From contig DAOWAH010000001.1 in the NCBI GenBank assembly GCA_030634675.1, positions 1 through 32,299 of the forward strand: DNA of 32,299 bases, given 5' to 3'. Position 1 is the stretch's first letter; every line of letters begins with the position of its first letter. Under the pieces are notes generated by a model, which ran no database searches, was not told where the DNA came from, and was given only the letters and a program-made list of their open reading frames with translations. The DNA comes from Fidelibacterota bacterium. Its GTDB lineage: Bacteria > Marinisomatota > Marinisomatia > Marinisomatales > TCS56. This document shows positions 6,626 through 14,259 of this stretch, piece after piece. A program made the translations under genes and the position numbers.

Positions 6626-7525
6626 ATGGAACTAAATTTTGAAATACCGAATCTGACTGGAAAAATCACTATCGTTACTGGGGCCAACAGTGGAATCGGA
6701 CTGGAAACCGCCCGCGCTTTTGCCGCCCATGGCGCCACTGTTGTAATGGCCTGCCGCAACCCCGAAAAAGCGCAATCGGCAGCAAGTGAAATCCGCAATA
6801 TCAACCCCAAGGCCAAATTGGATTTACTGGAACTGGATCTGGCCAGCCTGGAATCGGTCCGCAAATTTGCAGACGATTTCAGCGCCAAATACGATCGCTT
6901 GGACATTCTAGCCAATAACGCTGGCGTCATGGCCTTGCCTGAGCATTATAAAACAGCTGATGGCTTTGAGATGCAATTTGGCACCAATCACCTGGGACAT
7001 TTTGCGCTTACCGGGTTTCTTTTGCCGCTAATTAAAAAGACAGCAGCAGCTCGAGTCGTTACAGTTGCTAGCATGGCACACAATATGGGAAAATTTGATC
7101 CGGACAACCTGAATGCTGAAAAAGGTTATAAGAAATCCTCCGTCTATGGATTAACTAAATTGTCCAATCTGCTCTTCGCTTACGAGTTGCAACGTAAATT
7201 CGAAAACCATAATATTGATTCCATTGCTGTAGCTGCCCACCCAGGCTGGACCGCCACTAATCTACAACAGTACATGGGTGTCGCGAATTTTTTGAATAGA
7301 TTTATTGCCCAGACGCCTCCGATGGGTGCCTTACCAACAATTCGTGCCGCAGTTGCCAGCGACGTAAATGGCGGCGAATATTACGGTCCCGACAGTTGGG
7401 GCGGTTTTCGCGGACAGGCCGTAAAAGTGAAATCGAATACCGCCTCACACAATGAAGCCGATGCTCAGGCATTGTGGAAAGTCTCTGAGAAATTGACTGC
7501 TATACAATATAATTTTGAAATCTAG
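6626..7525 (+). CDS. Short-chain dehydrogenase/reductase, retinol-dehydrogenase-like
   Basis: A 299-residue classical SDR. The Rossmann motif TGANSGIG lies at residues 18-25 and is followed by VVMACRNPEKA, where the Arg suggests NADP(H) preference. NNAGVM and the catalytic Tyr174-Gly-Leu-Thr-Lys178 are present. The TNHLGHFALT and HPGWTATNL stretches point to the group annotated as retinol dehydrogenase or WW-domain oxidoreductase-like, though the real substrate is unknown. AGGAG lies seven bases before the ATG. It sits nine bases after the hydrolase stop, so they form an operon. Confidence 0.88.
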   Translation: MELNFEIPNLTGKITIVTGANSGIGLETARAFAAHGATVVMACRNPEKAQSAASEIRNINPKAKLDLLELDLASLESVRKFADDFSAKYDRLDILANNAGVMALPEHYKTADGFEMQFGTNHLGHFALTGFLLPLIKKTAAARVVTVASMAHNMGKFDPDNLNAEKGYKKSSVYGLTKLSNLLFAYELQRKFENHNIDSIAVAAHPGWTATNLQQYMGVANFLNRFIAQTPPMGALPTIRAAVASDVNGGEYYGPDSWGGFRGQAVKVKSNTASHNEADAQALWKVSEKLTAIQYNFEI

Positions 7526-7577
7526 TCGATTTTTCACCATTTAAATGCAAATTCAGCAATATAAAGAAGACGAATAA

Positions 7578-8780
7578 ATGATTTTCCTGATAATGGTGTT
7601 GATGACTCTGGCTCTGCTGCATGGTTATGTTGGTATGCGTCTTATTCCTACCCTGGGTTTTAGTGGGGGGTGGCAGATTATAGCCTGGGGCTTACTGATC
7701 CTGCTTACATTTCTACCAATTGCTCCGATTCTAATGCGAATGAATGGTATCGAAAACAAGCTGACCGACCGTTTGTCATGGTTTGGATACACCAGTCTCG
7801 GATTTTTTACCTTAATTTTCCTGTTGGTGATAGTCCGGGACTTCGGCTGGAGTATCTGGGTTAGCGCCGCCAAACTGATTGATTGGAGCAAAGATTTACT
7901 GGGGTTTTCATCCGCCCACTTGACGAACTTTAATCCTGCTCGTCGGCAGTTTGTTGTCACAGCAATGAATCTGGGATTACTTAGTCTTACCAGCGGTCTT
8001 TCAGCCTATGGCTTATACCAGGCGCGACGCGAACCGACGGTTTTGGATGTGGATATTCCGATTAAAAATCTGCCCCCTGAATTGGAAGGCTTGCGGATCG
8101 TTCAAATATCGGATATCCATGTAGGTCCCACCATTAAAAGGGCTTTTGTCCAACGGGTAGTAGACCAAGTTCAATCTCTCAAACCGGATCTGATTGCCCT
8201 AACCGGCGATCTGGTCGACGGATCAGTCAGCCATCTTTCGAATGATGTAGCTCCACTGGCCGATTTACAGGCACCCTTCGGGAAATTTTTTGTGACCGGC
8301 AACCATGAATATTATTCCGGGGTTGAGCATTGGTTGGAACAGACTGATCGCTTAGGATTCACCAGTCTTTTAAATGAGCATCGGGTTCTGGATATTAACG
8401 GCGCTAAGCTCACTATTGCTGGTGTGACCGATTTATCGGCACGATCCATTGATCAACGACCTGATAGTGATCCCGTAAAAGCATTGCATCAAGCACCGTT
8501 TGATTCCATAAAACTGTTGCTGGCTCACCAGCCAAATAGCATTTATGCCGCTGAAGAATTGGGTGTGGATCTACAACTATCTGGTCATACCCATGGTGGA
8601 CAGTTCAAACCTTTCAATTTGGTCGTAGCACGAGCTCATTCTTATCTGGCTGGTTTATACAACCATAAGGGAACCTGGGTTTATGTAAATCGCGGTACCG
8701 GTTACTGGGGTCCGCCTTTACGGCTGGGTATACCCAATGAAATCACCGTTCTGCGGCTAGTTAAAGCTATGAATAATTAA
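7578..8780 (+). CDS. Integral-membrane metallophosphoesterase (YkuE/YaeI-like)
   Basis: A 400-residue protein. About residues 1-155 hold four hydrophobic segments (for example MIFLIMVLMTLALLHGYVG and a segment ending LIFLLVIV). The phosphoesterase follows: SDIHVG with Asp179 and His181, then LTGDLVDG, VTGNHEYY, LLLAHQP and LSGHTHGGQ, a full metal-binding set. Family members such as YkuE and YaeI act at the membrane on phospholipid or lipid-pyrophosphate type substrates. It lies 52 bases after the dehydrogenase in the same direction, so it may be read from the TetR-controlled promoter. No third operator was seen in the gap. Confidence 0.85.
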   Translation: MIFLIMVLMTLALLHGYVGMRLIPTLGFSGGWQIIAWGLLILLTFLPIAPILMRMNGIENKLTDRLSWFGYTSLGFFTLIFLLVIVRDFGWSIWVSAAKLIDWSKDLLGFSSAHLTNFNPARRQFVVTAMNLGLLSLTSGLSAYGLYQARREPTVLDVDIPIKNLPPELEGLRIVQISDIHVGPTIKRAFVQRVVDQVQSLKPDLIALTGDLVDGSVSHLSNDVAPLADLQAPFGKFFVTGNHEYYSGVEHWLEQTDRLGFTSLLNEHRVLDINGAKLTIAGVTDLSARSIDQRPDSDPVKALHQAPFDSIKLLLAHQPNSIYAAEELGVDLQLSGHTHGGQFKPFNLVVARAHSYLAGLYNHKGTWVYVNRGTGYWGPPLRLGIPNEITVLRLVKAMNN

Positions 8781-8817
8781 ACACTAAGCCACAGAGGCGC
8801 AGAGACCACAGAGAAAA
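8781..8817. repeat. CACAGAG-type dispersed repeat, copy 1
   Basis: ACACTAAGCCACAGAGGCGC followed by AGAGACCACAGAG begins right after the phosphoesterase stop. A related copy lies at 8951-8990 and an inverted one at 10713-10750. The repeat is purine-rich and non-coding. Similar short phrases occur in the intergenic DNA of many environmental bacteria. Confidence 0.55.
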
Positions 8818-9138
8818 AATTACAAAGTATAAATGCTGAGTTTTGAATTGTTCAACGCACATTTTTACATATTACAAATCACTGATTATTACTCATCATT
8901 AATAATTGTCATACTAAAGGTTCTGCTGTTAATTAAAGCGTAGAAAAACTAACCACTAAGACACTGAAAGCACCAAGATCACAGAGAAATGTATTTAATG
9001 TGTATTGACTAGTTTTGTAATACCTTCATCCGACATAATCCGGTATCCGGTCTCCTGTTTCCTTCCCTTGTCCCTCTCCCTCGTTACTCATGACTCATCT
9101 CCACTGCAAGCTCATTACTTACAATTGAGTTAAAACCT
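8818..9138. other. Intergenic region between convergent genes
   Basis: It has no convincing reading frame. It holds the second CACAGAG-type repeat and a pyrimidine-rich stretch at about 9030-9120 (CCTGTTTCC, CCCTTGTCCC, CTCATGACTCATCTCC) of the kind found in other gaps here. No clear hairpin-plus-U-tract terminator was found for either flanking gene. Confidence 0.5.
8951..8990. repeat. CACAGAG-type dispersed repeat, copy 2
   Basis: AACCACTAAGACACTGAAAG followed by CACCAAGATCACAGAGAAAT shares the CACTAAG...CACAGAGAAA frame with copy 1, in the same orientation. Confidence 0.5.
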
Positions 9139-10503
9139 TTAATGCAACTTCAGGACACTTCCCCCGATAAATTCCCGCAGCAGGCAATCCGGCGGTAAAA
9201 TTGATTCATCATCATACTGCTCAATCTCGGATAATAAATTATTGATACGTTCAGCCCTGACATAAGCATCACGGCGCGCGGAATCATCTTTCCAGGTTGC
9301 AACTAATTCCGGCAAATAATGAAACAGATGTTTTTTCAGATATGGCAACTCGTAGGGCAGAGAACCATTTAATACAAAATCCACATTGTGAATAAATGGA
9401 ATAATATGTTTCAATTCACTGCGGCGCACATAATGCCAGTGACCAACAGTCTTCATCGGATCATAGGCGCGCTGCTCCTTATCACGCACCATCCGCCGTA
9501 ATAAACGAATATCAGCCCAACGGATCCACTGCCCGTCATTATTGCGTAATTGGGTGATTGTCTCGATATAAACTTTATATTTCCGGTTATCAGGAACACT
9601 GCGGGTCATAGGTTCATGCAGGCCGTGCAGGGTATCAAGCAGAATTACCTGATTTGGTTTGACGGATACGATTTCACCATCATTAAACCGCCTTCCCACA
9701 CCAAAATCATAGCGCGGTATCTGCACCGTTTCACCGCTAATCAATTTTTCAAGATGTTCATTGATCAAGGCAATGTCAAGCGCTACGGGCTGCTCAAAGT
9801 CGTAATCACCATGCTCATCTTTGGGGTGCATTTCCAGGTCAAAGAAATAGTGGTCAAGGTTCAAAGGAAAAGTATCAATGCCCAGTTTATTCAGATTAGC
9901 CGATAATTTAGCTGTGGTGGTGGATTTCCCGGATGAGGACGGCCCGGCAACTATGATTAGGCGCAGATCATCTTGCACTGTGGCAATTGATTCGGCCGCC
10001 GATACAAGATTTTGATCATATAATTGATCAGCTTCGTGCACCAGGTCGGGAAAACTACCTGCATTAATACGCTGGTTCAATTTCCCGGTAGTTTCGCAAC
10101 TATGATCAATATTCCAGATTAAGGTTTCCAGAATCATTTTGTAGGGCAGAGAAGTTTCCTTGCCATGTCGTTCGGATCTGCGATGGCGTTCACGCCGGCG
10201 ATAATCCCGGTAAAGTATATATGCTTTCGCAGTTCTGGCATTACCGTTTTCGATCAATACTTTTTCGATAATATCCTGGATTTCCTCTACCAAAGGGATA
10301 TGCGGCGGCGTGTAATATTCATTTAATAGATTTACAACCTTCCGGGCAATTTCTTCGCTTAATTCCCGGTCATGCCCTCCCACTTCCAAAGCTGCCCTGT
10401 AAACAGCACTTACGATTTTTTCTGTTTTAAAGGGGACCGTACGTCCGTCACGTTTAATTATCTTGCTGATTCTATTATCGATAGCCATTCCAATTACTTT
10501 CAT
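9139..10503 (-). CDS. ATP-cone domain fused to a uridine-kinase/phosphoribulokinase-type kinase
   Basis: A 454-residue protein with two recognisable parts. Residues about 11-105 are an ATP-cone (ISKIIKRDGRTVPFKTEKIV ... TAKAYILYRDYRR), the nucleotide-sensing module of ribonucleotide reductases and NrdR. After a linker, residues about 182-400 form a P-loop kinase of the uridine kinase/PRK family, with GPSSSGKS at 187-194, a DHYF motif and the IPRYDF element after it. The predicted reaction is phosphorylation of a nucleoside or small sugar-like substrate, possibly under adenine-nucleotide control through the cone. The ATG at 10503 was used; an internal ATG at 10488 also works and keeps the cone. 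No partner gene is adjacent. Confidence 0.85.
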   Translation of the reverse strand: MKVIGMAIDNRISKIIKRDGRTVPFKTEKIVSAVYRAALEVGGHDRELSEEIARKVVNLLNEYYTPPHIPLVEEIQDIIEKVLIENGNARTAKAYILYRDYRRRERHRRSERHGKETSLPYKMILETLIWNIDHSCETTGKLNQRINAGSFPDLVHEADQLYDQNLVSAAESIATVQDDLRLIIVAGPSSSGKSTTTAKLSANLNKLGIDTFPLNLDHYFFDLEMHPKDEHGDYDFEQPVALDIALINEHLEKLISGETVQIPRYDFGVGRRFNDGEIVSVKPNQVILLDTLHGLHEPMTRSVPDNRKYKVYIETITQLRNNDGQWIRWADIRLLRRMVRDKEQRAYDPMKTVGHWHYVRRSELKHIIPFIHNVDFVLNGSLPYELPYLKKHLFHYLPELVATWKDDSARRDAYVRAERINNLLSEIEQYDDESILPPDCLLREFIGGSVLKLH

Positions 10504-10712
10504 TTTTTTGAAGACGGTTAAAATTAGGTCATATTAACATCGAGCACAAGGAACTTAGCCTGATTAATTCCCCGAAAAATCGGGATTTTCAACATCAGAC
10601 CACGAATCACACTAATTAATACGAATAGATTTAATGACAAAAGGAAAATAATAATTTGGAAATGTATAATGATATTTTGCAATTACAATTGTTGTAAAAT
10701 TTTAGTTATTAA

Positions 10713-10750
10713 TAATCTCTGCGGTCTTTGCGGCTCTGCGGTGAATAATA
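10713..10750. repeat. CACAGAG-type dispersed repeat, inverted copy 3
   Basis: On the minus strand this reads as CACCGCAGAGCCGCAAAGAC followed by CGCAGAG, a variant of the copies at 8781 and 8951. The rest of the 10504-10754 gap is AT-rich and shows no reading frame. Confidence 0.5.
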
Positions 10751-10754
10751 TAAG

Positions 10755-11603
10755 TTAGGATGGTTGAATTTCCGCCCGCTTCGCAATATACCACAACACG
10801 CCGGCACCGATCATCATGGCAAGGCAGAGGACTTGTCCCATTGATAGAGGACCCAATACAAATCCCAAATGGTCGTCCGGCTGGCGAAAAAATTCAATGA
10901 AAAAGCGGAAAAAACCATATCCGAATATGTACAGCCCGGAGATAAAACCGGTGAACAGTTTTTTATTACGCAGCGGCCAGACTATGGCAAACAGGATCAA
11001 ACCTTCAAAAAGCGCTTCGTAAAGCTGTGACGGATGGCGTAACAGGCCGTCCATTGCAGAAGGGAAATACATTCCGATCGATGCATTGGTTACTCGACCA
11101 TAAAGTTCGCCATTAATAAAATTTCCTAGCCGTCCGAAAGTAAATCCCAGAGGAGCGGCCGGGATAATAAAATCACCGATTTTGAATATGGAAATCCGGT
11201 GTTTCCGGGCGAAGACTATCCAGGCTATCAAAATCCCGATTACACCACCATGATAGGACATACCGGCGATACCGGTGAAATGTAATTGTCCGCCGGACCT
11301 GCTGAATGGTGAAATAATACTCAATGGCTCAGAAAGAAATTGATCAAAATTATAAAACAGTACATACCCGAACCGCCCACCCAACAGCAACCCCAGAATA
11401 GCCCAGGTGATAACATTGCTCAGGAAATCTTTGTTAAAGGGCAAGTGCTCTTTTCTGATCCGGTAAGATGATAATAAATACACAACTGTGAAAGCGGCAA
11501 TATACATTGTCCCATACCAACGGATCGGAAAATTACCGATGGTGAAAATAGTTGGATCCATTTGTGATGGCAGATGCTGCCACCAGTTTGTAAATGCTGT
11601 CAT
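10755..11603 (-). CDS. lgt: Prolipoprotein diacylglyceryl transferase
   Basis: A 282-residue polytopic membrane protein of normal Lgt length, with about seven hydrophobic segments. The family signature GRLGNFINGELYG lies at residues 157-169 and includes the essential Arg158. MSYHGG at 115-120 carries the conserved His118. Known role: transfer of diacylglyceryl from phosphatidylglycerol to the lipobox Cys of prolipoproteins in the inner membrane, the first step of lipoprotein maturation. It would act on exported lipoproteins such as the TldD homologue in this window. It lies downstream of, and in the same direction as, the penicillin-acylase gene, with a REP-like hairpin between them. Confidence 0.95.
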   Translation of the reverse strand: MTAFTNWWQHLPSQMDPTIFTIGNFPIRWYGTMYIAAFTVVYLLSSYRIRKEHLPFNKDFLSNVITWAILGLLLGGRFGYVLFYNFDQFLSEPLSIISPFSRSGGQLHFTGIAGMSYHGGVIGILIAWIVFARKHRISIFKIGDFIIPAAPLGFTFGRLGNFINGELYGRVTNASIGMYFPSAMDGLLRHPSQLYEALFEGLILFAIVWPLRNKKLFTGFISGLYIFGYGFFRFFIEFFRQPDDHLGFVLGPLSMGQVLCLAMMIGAGVLWYIAKRAEIQPS

Positions 11604-11616
11604 AATTTTATGTGAC

Positions 11617-11648
11617 GGATACCATCCGCCAGCCGGCGGATAACTTCC
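11617..11648. repeat. REP-like hairpin, CCGCC family, copy 2
   Basis: ATCCGCC (11624-11630), loop AGCC and GGCGGAT (11635-11641). This is the same stem as at 185-220, with the loop inverted, so the element is in opposite orientation. It lies between the acylase and lgt genes. Confidence 0.65.
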
Positions 11649-11663
11649 ATTTGGTAAAGTTTT

Positions 11664-14072
11664 CTAATTGCCTGTCAGTATTAAAGTGTAGCGCGCATTT
11701 TGTTCCACCAAATTTCGTGAGCTATAATCGCTGTGGTACTCGTTGGCCAAATATAGTTCGGTCTGGTCACAATAATGCGGACTGGCAGCGACACCACAGA
11801 CTCCAGTGGGAATTACCGACATCGATTTATCCCAGTCAGACAGATCATAGAGATGGCGGTGGGAAGCTCCATGATTCACTTTATAGGGTTCGGCAAAGGA
11901 GTAAGCATATGGTCCTACGGTGTGGGATGATCCTTTCGTTTCATATGGTCCCCGGTTAAGATTAAACAGTCTGTCCAGAATTTTTACACCACCCATGGGA
12001 TGTTCTAAAGTCAAAGTATGGGCAACACCCCAGCGCCAGGCTGATGGAATAGTACCATACTGCTGACTCAATTGATCCACAGCTTCACGAAAACTCTTTT
12101 GTATGCAATCTGTAAATGTCTCGGTGACATCGTTGGTACTGACATCGTCCCACCAGCGTGATGTTGGATCACGACTGATATCATTCAGTGCAAATCGTGA
12201 CAGGTAACTGGTGGAAATGTACTTGGTGAACAATTCTTCTCCCAATTCATCGGCCAGGACATTGTGCAATAAGGCGTTATAAAACTGTTCAAATATCAGG
12301 GCAGCCGAACTGTTGCGGGGGTAGGTTCCATCCCAGTTCCTGATCAAGAGTAGAGCTTCTTCTTCGATCTTTGACCGATCCGTGATCAGTTCGAAATTCT
12401 CCAAATACAACGGTTTCAATTCTTCTACCAGCTTGGATTTATTATCACCATGCATACGACGGAAATCATCCATCGTTAGAATATCCTTCTCATTCAGCAT
12501 TTCACGGATACGGTCGATTCGATAGTGCAGGGCGGGCCATTGGGAAATGACGGTTGAGGCGCTATCGCTGACGGATTTATTATTAGCCGAGGACACATAC
12601 CCATTGGATGGATTGAATACGTGGGGCAGATTTTCAAAAGGCACCAGACCTTTCCAATCAAATTGATCAGTGTTGCCCGGTACCAGTTCGATTCCATTCC
12701 AGCCTTCTCGTACGGGTACTCCGGCACAGCAATATAGTCCAATATTACCCATCACATCAGCATAGGCAATATTCTGGCTTACCGCTACAAACGTGCTAAC
12801 AGCATCCTTGAATTCATCCCAGTTTTCAGCCTTATTCAGCAGGTAAATGGTACGAACTTCGTTGCTCATTTCATTGCCAATCCAACGCATGGATATTGGT
12901 TCATCTGTTTCCGATTTAAAGCCCGTAACGATCGGTCCCCGGTGAGTAAATCGGTTTTCACGGGTGACAGTCGTACCATCCTTCAATTTAATATCTTCAA
13001 CTCTAACTTCCATAGCACGCCACTCACCGTTGAATTCATACTGATTCGGATTATCCGGATTTATTTTTTCCAAATAAAAATCCATGTCATCAACCATTAC
13101 ATTAGTCATGCCCCAGGCAATGTGATCATTGTGTCCGGCCACAATAAAAGGCTGTCCTGGTAGGGCTACACCGGTCACATTCAATTCGCCTTCGATTATC
13201 TGGTGCATCTGGTACCAGATGCCCGGTGACCCAAAGCCAAGGTGCATATCGTTGGCAAACAACGGGCTTTCGGTCGCACTTTTTTCACTGCTTATTACCC
13301 AGTTATTACTACCCCTGAAAACAGTCAATCCCAGTTTTTCAAGAGAGCGAGTTTGAGCGACCAACAAATCATCTAATTCCAGTTGACCTGACCCAACTGA
13401 AAATTCCGGGTAAGCAACACTATTCTGCGATTGGAGATCGGGAACCAATTGTTGATATTTTATTTCACCTACCCGTTTACGAATATTATGTAATACAACC
13501 TCAATACTCCAGGGCATCGTCAGGTCCCAGGCCATATATCCCACCAGATTCAATGAATGTTCCGGCTGCCACATTTCGGGTTGATAGCCAAGGATCGAAA
13601 ATTCCAGCGGTAATTTGTCAACATGGGTTTCAATGAACTGATTCACGCCATCACTGAAGGCTTGGGCATTAGTTAGTAACTGTACATCCATTTCCGCTAA
13701 AACCTGTCGTGATTTATCCGGAATTCGCAGGGCCCGTAACATATGATCCGCATTGATCATATCCGCACCAAAAATTTCTGATAACCGACCAGTTGTCGCA
13801 CGGCGAATCAAATCCATTTGAAACAGTCGATCCTGTGCCATACAATAACCGGTAGCGCGGTACAAATCAGGCTCATTTTGAGCATAAATATGTGGAATGG
13901 CATACTCATCGCGGTATATGATGACTTCATCAGTCATATTCCGCAGGGTCACCGTACCATCGTAATCCGGGATGCCTTTGGTTGCCAGCGAACGGAGAAA
14001 TAACCCGGCTCCAATTACTACAACTAAGATTACAACAGTTATCCCAATAAAAATCTTCCGACCTAATGACAT
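11664..14072 (-). CDS. Penicillin-acylase-family N-terminal-nucleophile hydrolase
   Basis: An 802-residue precursor. Residues 6-27 form a signal anchor. The alpha chain (about 36-240) contains the typical IPHIYAQNEPDLYRATGYCM and QDRLFQMDLIRR stretches. A short spacer follows, and then the autocleavage point before Ser255 in RGSNNWV, which becomes the beta-chain nucleophile. The beta chain begins SNNWVISSEKSATESPLFAN and includes the NDMHLG element. It is a periplasmic amidase of the penicillin G acylase/acyl-homoserine-lactone acylase clan; the natural substrate is not predictable. The ATG at 14072 was chosen because GGAGGT (14078-14083, minus strand) lies five bases upstream; an ATG five codons earlier overlaps that site. 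It is divergent from the GH13 gene. Confidence 0.92.
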   Translation of the reverse strand: MSLGRKIFIGITVVILVVVIGAGLFLRSLATKGIPDYDGTVTLRNMTDEVIIYRDEYAIPHIYAQNEPDLYRATGYCMAQDRLFQMDLIRRATTGRLSEIFGADMINADHMLRALRIPDKSRQVLAEMDVQLLTNAQAFSDGVNQFIETHVDKLPLEFSILGYQPEMWQPEHSLNLVGYMAWDLTMPWSIEVVLHNIRKRVGEIKYQQLVPDLQSQNSVAYPEFSVGSGQLELDDLLVAQTRSLEKLGLTVFRGSNNWVISSEKSATESPLFANDMHLGFGSPGIWYQMHQIIEGELNVTGVALPGQPFIVAGHNDHIAWGMTNVMVDDMDFYLEKINPDNPNQYEFNGEWRAMEVRVEDIKLKDGTTVTRENRFTHRGPIVTGFKSETDEPISMRWIGNEMSNEVRTIYLLNKAENWDEFKDAVSTFVAVSQNIAYADVMGNIGLYCCAGVPVREGWNGIELVPGNTDQFDWKGLVPFENLPHVFNPSNGYVSSANNKSVSDSASTVISQWPALHYRIDRIREMLNEKDILTMDDFRRMHGDNKSKLVEELKPLYLENFELITDRSKIEEEALLLIRNWDGTYPRNSSAALIFEQFYNALLHNVLADELGEELFTKYISTSYLSRFALNDISRDPTSRWWDDVSTNDVTETFTDCIQKSFREAVDQLSQQYGTIPSAWRWGVAHTLTLEHPMGGVKILDRLFNLNRGPYETKGSSHTVGPYAYSFAEPYKVNHGASHRHLYDLSDWDKSMSVIPTGVCGVAASPHYCDQTELYLANEYHSDYSSRNLVEQNARYTLILTGN

Positions 14073-14077
14073 GCTGT

Positions 14078-14083
14078 ACCTCC
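14078..14083 (-). promoter_or_regulatory. Shine-Dalgarno site that fixes the acylase start
   Basis: The minus strand reads GGAGGT, five bases before the ATG at 14072. This favours that codon over the in-frame ATG at 14087. Confidence 0.7.
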
Positions 14084-14259
14084 GCAAATAATTTATCCAT
14101 TTAAATTAGCTTGGAAACAGGTCTGCAAGACAGTAAAAAAACGATCAATTTCCTTTGTAAGTTCTACCATGATCATTGAACTCCCTGCCATTTTAATCAG
14201 TAAAAAAGGGCTGGCAAGCCTAACGTCCAAGATAATTTTAAAACCAGAGATCATTACAA

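Noticed and set aside
8781..8990. Repeat pair as a CRISPR array
   Set aside because: Only two diverged copies occur here, unevenly spaced and without palindromic ends, and no cas genes are nearby.
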